Below the pieces are notes generated by a model. That model searched no databases, was not told where the DNA came from, and saw only the letters and a list, made by a program, of their open reading frames with translations. A stretch of 14,103 nucleotides of DNA from Bacillota bacterium. GTDB lineage: Bacteria > Bacillota > Clostridia > Lachnospirales > Lachnospiraceae. This document shows, in pieces, positions 12,819 to 14,103 of the stretch. The stretch spans positions 1 to 14,103 of the forward strand of contig JAEWEO010000160.1 in NCBI GenBank assembly GCA_023389295.1, written 5' to 3'. A program made the position numbers and the translations under genes. Every line of letters begins with the position of its first letter. Position 1 is the stretch's first letter.

Positions 12819-13709
12819 ATGATAAAGGAGATTTTTATCGGAATTATTGTTATAATGATCCTATGGTCATTGATAGAACGTAAGCTCCTCGGTACTACTA
12901 AATTTACGATTTCTTCTGCAAAACTACCAAAGAAGCTCGATGGGGTCAGCTTCGTAGTTCTTGCTGATTTACACGACTGTACTTTCGGACCGGGAAATAT
13001 TCGTCTTCTTCGTAAGATTAATCGTTTGTCACCGGATTTTATCATAGCGGCAGGAGATATCATTAACAAGAATAAACCATGTTTTCCGGGAAATGCATAT
13101 TATTTGTTAGAGCAACTTTCTAAGAAATATAAAGTGTTTTTTGCATATGGTAATCATGAACAGAGGATGGAAGCCTATGGCAAAGAGGAGGCTTCGCTTA
13201 CAGAAGAGCAAGCAAAGCTCTATACTGCTTGGAATCAATTTAAAAAACGCTTAATAAAATTAAATATTAGCATTCTTGATAATAAAGGTCTTCGATATGG
13301 CACAGAGGGTGTCTGGCTTAATATTACAGGTGTATCCATTGGCCCGGAATATTTTGCCCGTAATAAAGTTGTCAATATGGAAGAAGGATATCTAAAGTCC
13401 TTAGTTGAAACAAGTGATAAGAGCCATTATCAAATCTTGATTGCTCATAATCCGGTTTATTTTGAAAATTATGTTGCATGGGGAGCTGATTTAACCATTG
13501 CGGGACATGTACATGGGGGGATGGTAAGACTACCTGGTCTTGGTGGCGTCATATCTCCGCAAGCAAAGTTCTTTCCAAAGTATCAGGCAGGAAAATATGC
13601 AAAGAACCACAAGGAGATGGTGGTATCCAGAGGACTTGGTTCACATTCCATTATGCCAAGACTGTTCAATATTCCTGAGTTGGTTTTTATAACATTAAAA
13701 TCACAATAA
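12819..13709 (+). CDS. Membrane-anchored metallophosphoesterase (YkuE/YaeI-like)
   Basis: A 296-aa calcineurin-like phosphoesterase. One N-terminal hydrophobic segment (about 5-19) probably anchors it; a basic stretch, ERK, follows. The dinuclear metal-site motifs are all present in order: D50-L-H52 (DxH), G79D80 (GDxxN with N83), G111N112H113E114, H210 in IAHNP, and G229H-V-H232GG. The late GLGSHSIMPRLFNIPELVFI matches the C-terminal part of YkuE/YaeI-like proteins, some of which act on membrane lipid headgroups or lipid A intermediates. The substrate here cannot be inferred. AAAGGAG (12807-12813) lies 5 nt before ATG. It has a strong promoter embedded in a dyad. It is followed after 62 bp by scpA with no terminator, so the two may be co-transcribed. 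Confidence 0.88.
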   Translation: MIKEIFIGIIVIMILWSLIERKLLGTTKFTISSAKLPKKLDGVSFVVLADLHDCTFGPGNIRLLRKINRLSPDFIIAAGDIINKNKPCFPGNAYYLLEQLSKKYKVFFAYGNHEQRMEAYGKEEASLTEEQAKLYTAWNQFKKRLIKLNISILDNKGLRYGTEGVWLNITGVSIGPEYFARNKVVNMEEGYLKSLVETSDKSHYQILIAHNPVYFENYVAWGADLTIAGHVHGGMVRLPGLGGVISPQAKFFPKYQAGKYAKNHKEMVVSRGLGSHSIMPRLFNIPELVFITLKSQ

Positions 13710-13711
13710 AT

Positions 13712-13729
13712 TTGTAATATTAATTACAA
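13712..13729. promoter_or_regulatory. Short dyad in the scpA leader
   Basis: TTGTAAT and ATTACAA (7 bp each, 4 bp apart) lie 2 bp after the metallophosphoesterase stop. The outer bases TTGT...ACAA at 18-bp length recall redox-regulator (Rex) half-sites, but the inner bases do not match and no promoter is evident. It may be chance in AT-rich DNA. Confidence 0.3.
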
Positions 13730-13771
13730 TAATTATTTGGATAAAGACTATTGGTATAGGAGAGGAGCCAC

Positions 13772-14103
13772 ATGAGTATTCCGGTTAAATTAGATGCATT
13801 TGAAGGTCCTCTGGATCTATTACTGCATCTTATTGATAAGAATAAAGTAAATATTTATGATATCCCGATTGTCGAAATTACGGAGCAGTATCTGGAGTAT
13901 ATTAAACAAATGGAAACGAAGAATCTTGAAATTATGAGCGAGTTTCTAGTGATGGCTGCGACTTTAGTTAATATTAAGTCCAAAATGCTTTTGCCTATAG
14001 AGGAGACCGAGGAGGAAGAAGTATTAGACCCTAGACAGGAGCTTGTGGAACGCTTGCTGGAATATAAGATGTATAAATATATTTCAGAGGAATTAAAGGA
14101 CAA
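13772..14103 (+). CDS. scpA: Segregation and condensation protein A, 3'-truncated by the window edge
   Basis: ScpA is the kleisin subunit of the bacterial condensin: it bridges the SMC dimer and, with ScpB, drives chromosome compaction and segregation. The visible 110 codons begin MSIPVKLDAFEGPLDLLLHL, followed by IDKNKVNIYDIPI, EITEQYLEYI, FLVMAATLVNIKSKMLLP and an acidic linker (EETEEEEVLDPRQEL). This is the conserved N-terminal SMC-neck-binding part of ScpA. The frame stays open to base 14103; a full protein would be about 250 aa. AGAGGAG (13761-13767) lies 4 nt before the ATG. scpB would be expected just beyond the window. The gene follows the metallophosphoesterase by 62 bp on the same strand. 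A minus-strand open frame over 13855-14103 is a shadow. Confidence 0.95.
   Translation, partial: MSIPVKLDAFEGPLDLLLHLIDKNKVNIYDIPIVEITEQYLEYIKQMETKNLEIMSEFLVMAATLVNIKSKMLLPIEETEEEEVLDPRQELVERLLEYKMYKYISEELKD

Noticed and set aside
1..14103. CRISPR array, insertion sequence, prophage, tRNA, rRNA, T-box or known riboswitch
   Set aside because: Searched by eye on both strands; no repeat-spacer pattern, transposase, cloverleaf or T-box sequence was found. Short or diverged RNAs could be missed without covariance searches.

Overview
The window looks like ordinary chromosome from a low-GC, endospore-forming Gram-positive bacterium, most likely a clostridium of the Lachnospiraceae type (family-level inference only). 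The grounds are AT-rich DNA, strong AGGAGG-type ribosome binding sites, GTG and TTG starts, the engulfment gene spoIIM, a DacF-type carboxypeptidase and the Firmicutes-type genes rny and scpA. I see no insertion sequence, prophage, CRISPR array, rRNA or tRNA. Both end genes are cut by the window: miaB lacks its N-terminus and scpA lacks its C-terminus.

Layout. 1-1089 is the 3' part of miaB (tRNA methylthiolation). A 417-bp gap with a good promoter and a structured leader precedes rny (RNase Y, 1507-3063), which ends in a strong terminator. A monocistronic class I/II aminotransferase (3414-4610) follows, with its own promoter and terminator. From 4822 a run of plus-strand genes reads proC (proline synthesis), nudF-like Nudix hydrolase, spoIIM (forespore engulfment) and a xerD-like tyrosine recombinase. 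It ends at a long hairpin. aroF (DAHP synthase, 7928-8956) lies on the minus strand, convergent with xerD and divergent from pdp (pyrimidine-nucleoside phosphorylase, 9216-10541). A small membrane-anchored protein with two Ig-like (BIG2) domains (10716-11285), dacF (11416-12651), a membrane-anchored metallophosphoesterase (12819-13709) and the start of scpA (13772 onward) complete the window.

How the genes fit together. The order nudF - spoIIM - xerD - pdp - dacF recalls a Bacillus subtilis cluster that, from memory, also holds fur, deoB, punA and the spoIIA operon. Here those extra genes are absent and aroF and a BIG2 gene sit in the cluster instead. The functions combine housekeeping (RNA decay, tRNA modification, proline and aromatic amino acid synthesis, nucleoside salvage, chromosome segregation) with sporulation and cell-wall work (SpoIIM, DacF).

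I did not find a clearly new multi-gene system. The most notable observation is that the XerD homologue has lost three residues expected in the tyrosine-recombinase active site (Arg I to Lys, the beta-hairpin Lys to Gly, and the first His of HxxR to Asn) while keeping the nucleophilic Tyr. Other points worth checking are a Shine-Dalgarno hairpin and long leader at rny, a stem-loop beside the spoIIM ribosome binding site, a dyad enclosing the -35 box of the metallophosphoesterase gene, and tandem repeats between aroF and pdp. Several start codons are corrected from the longest reading frame.
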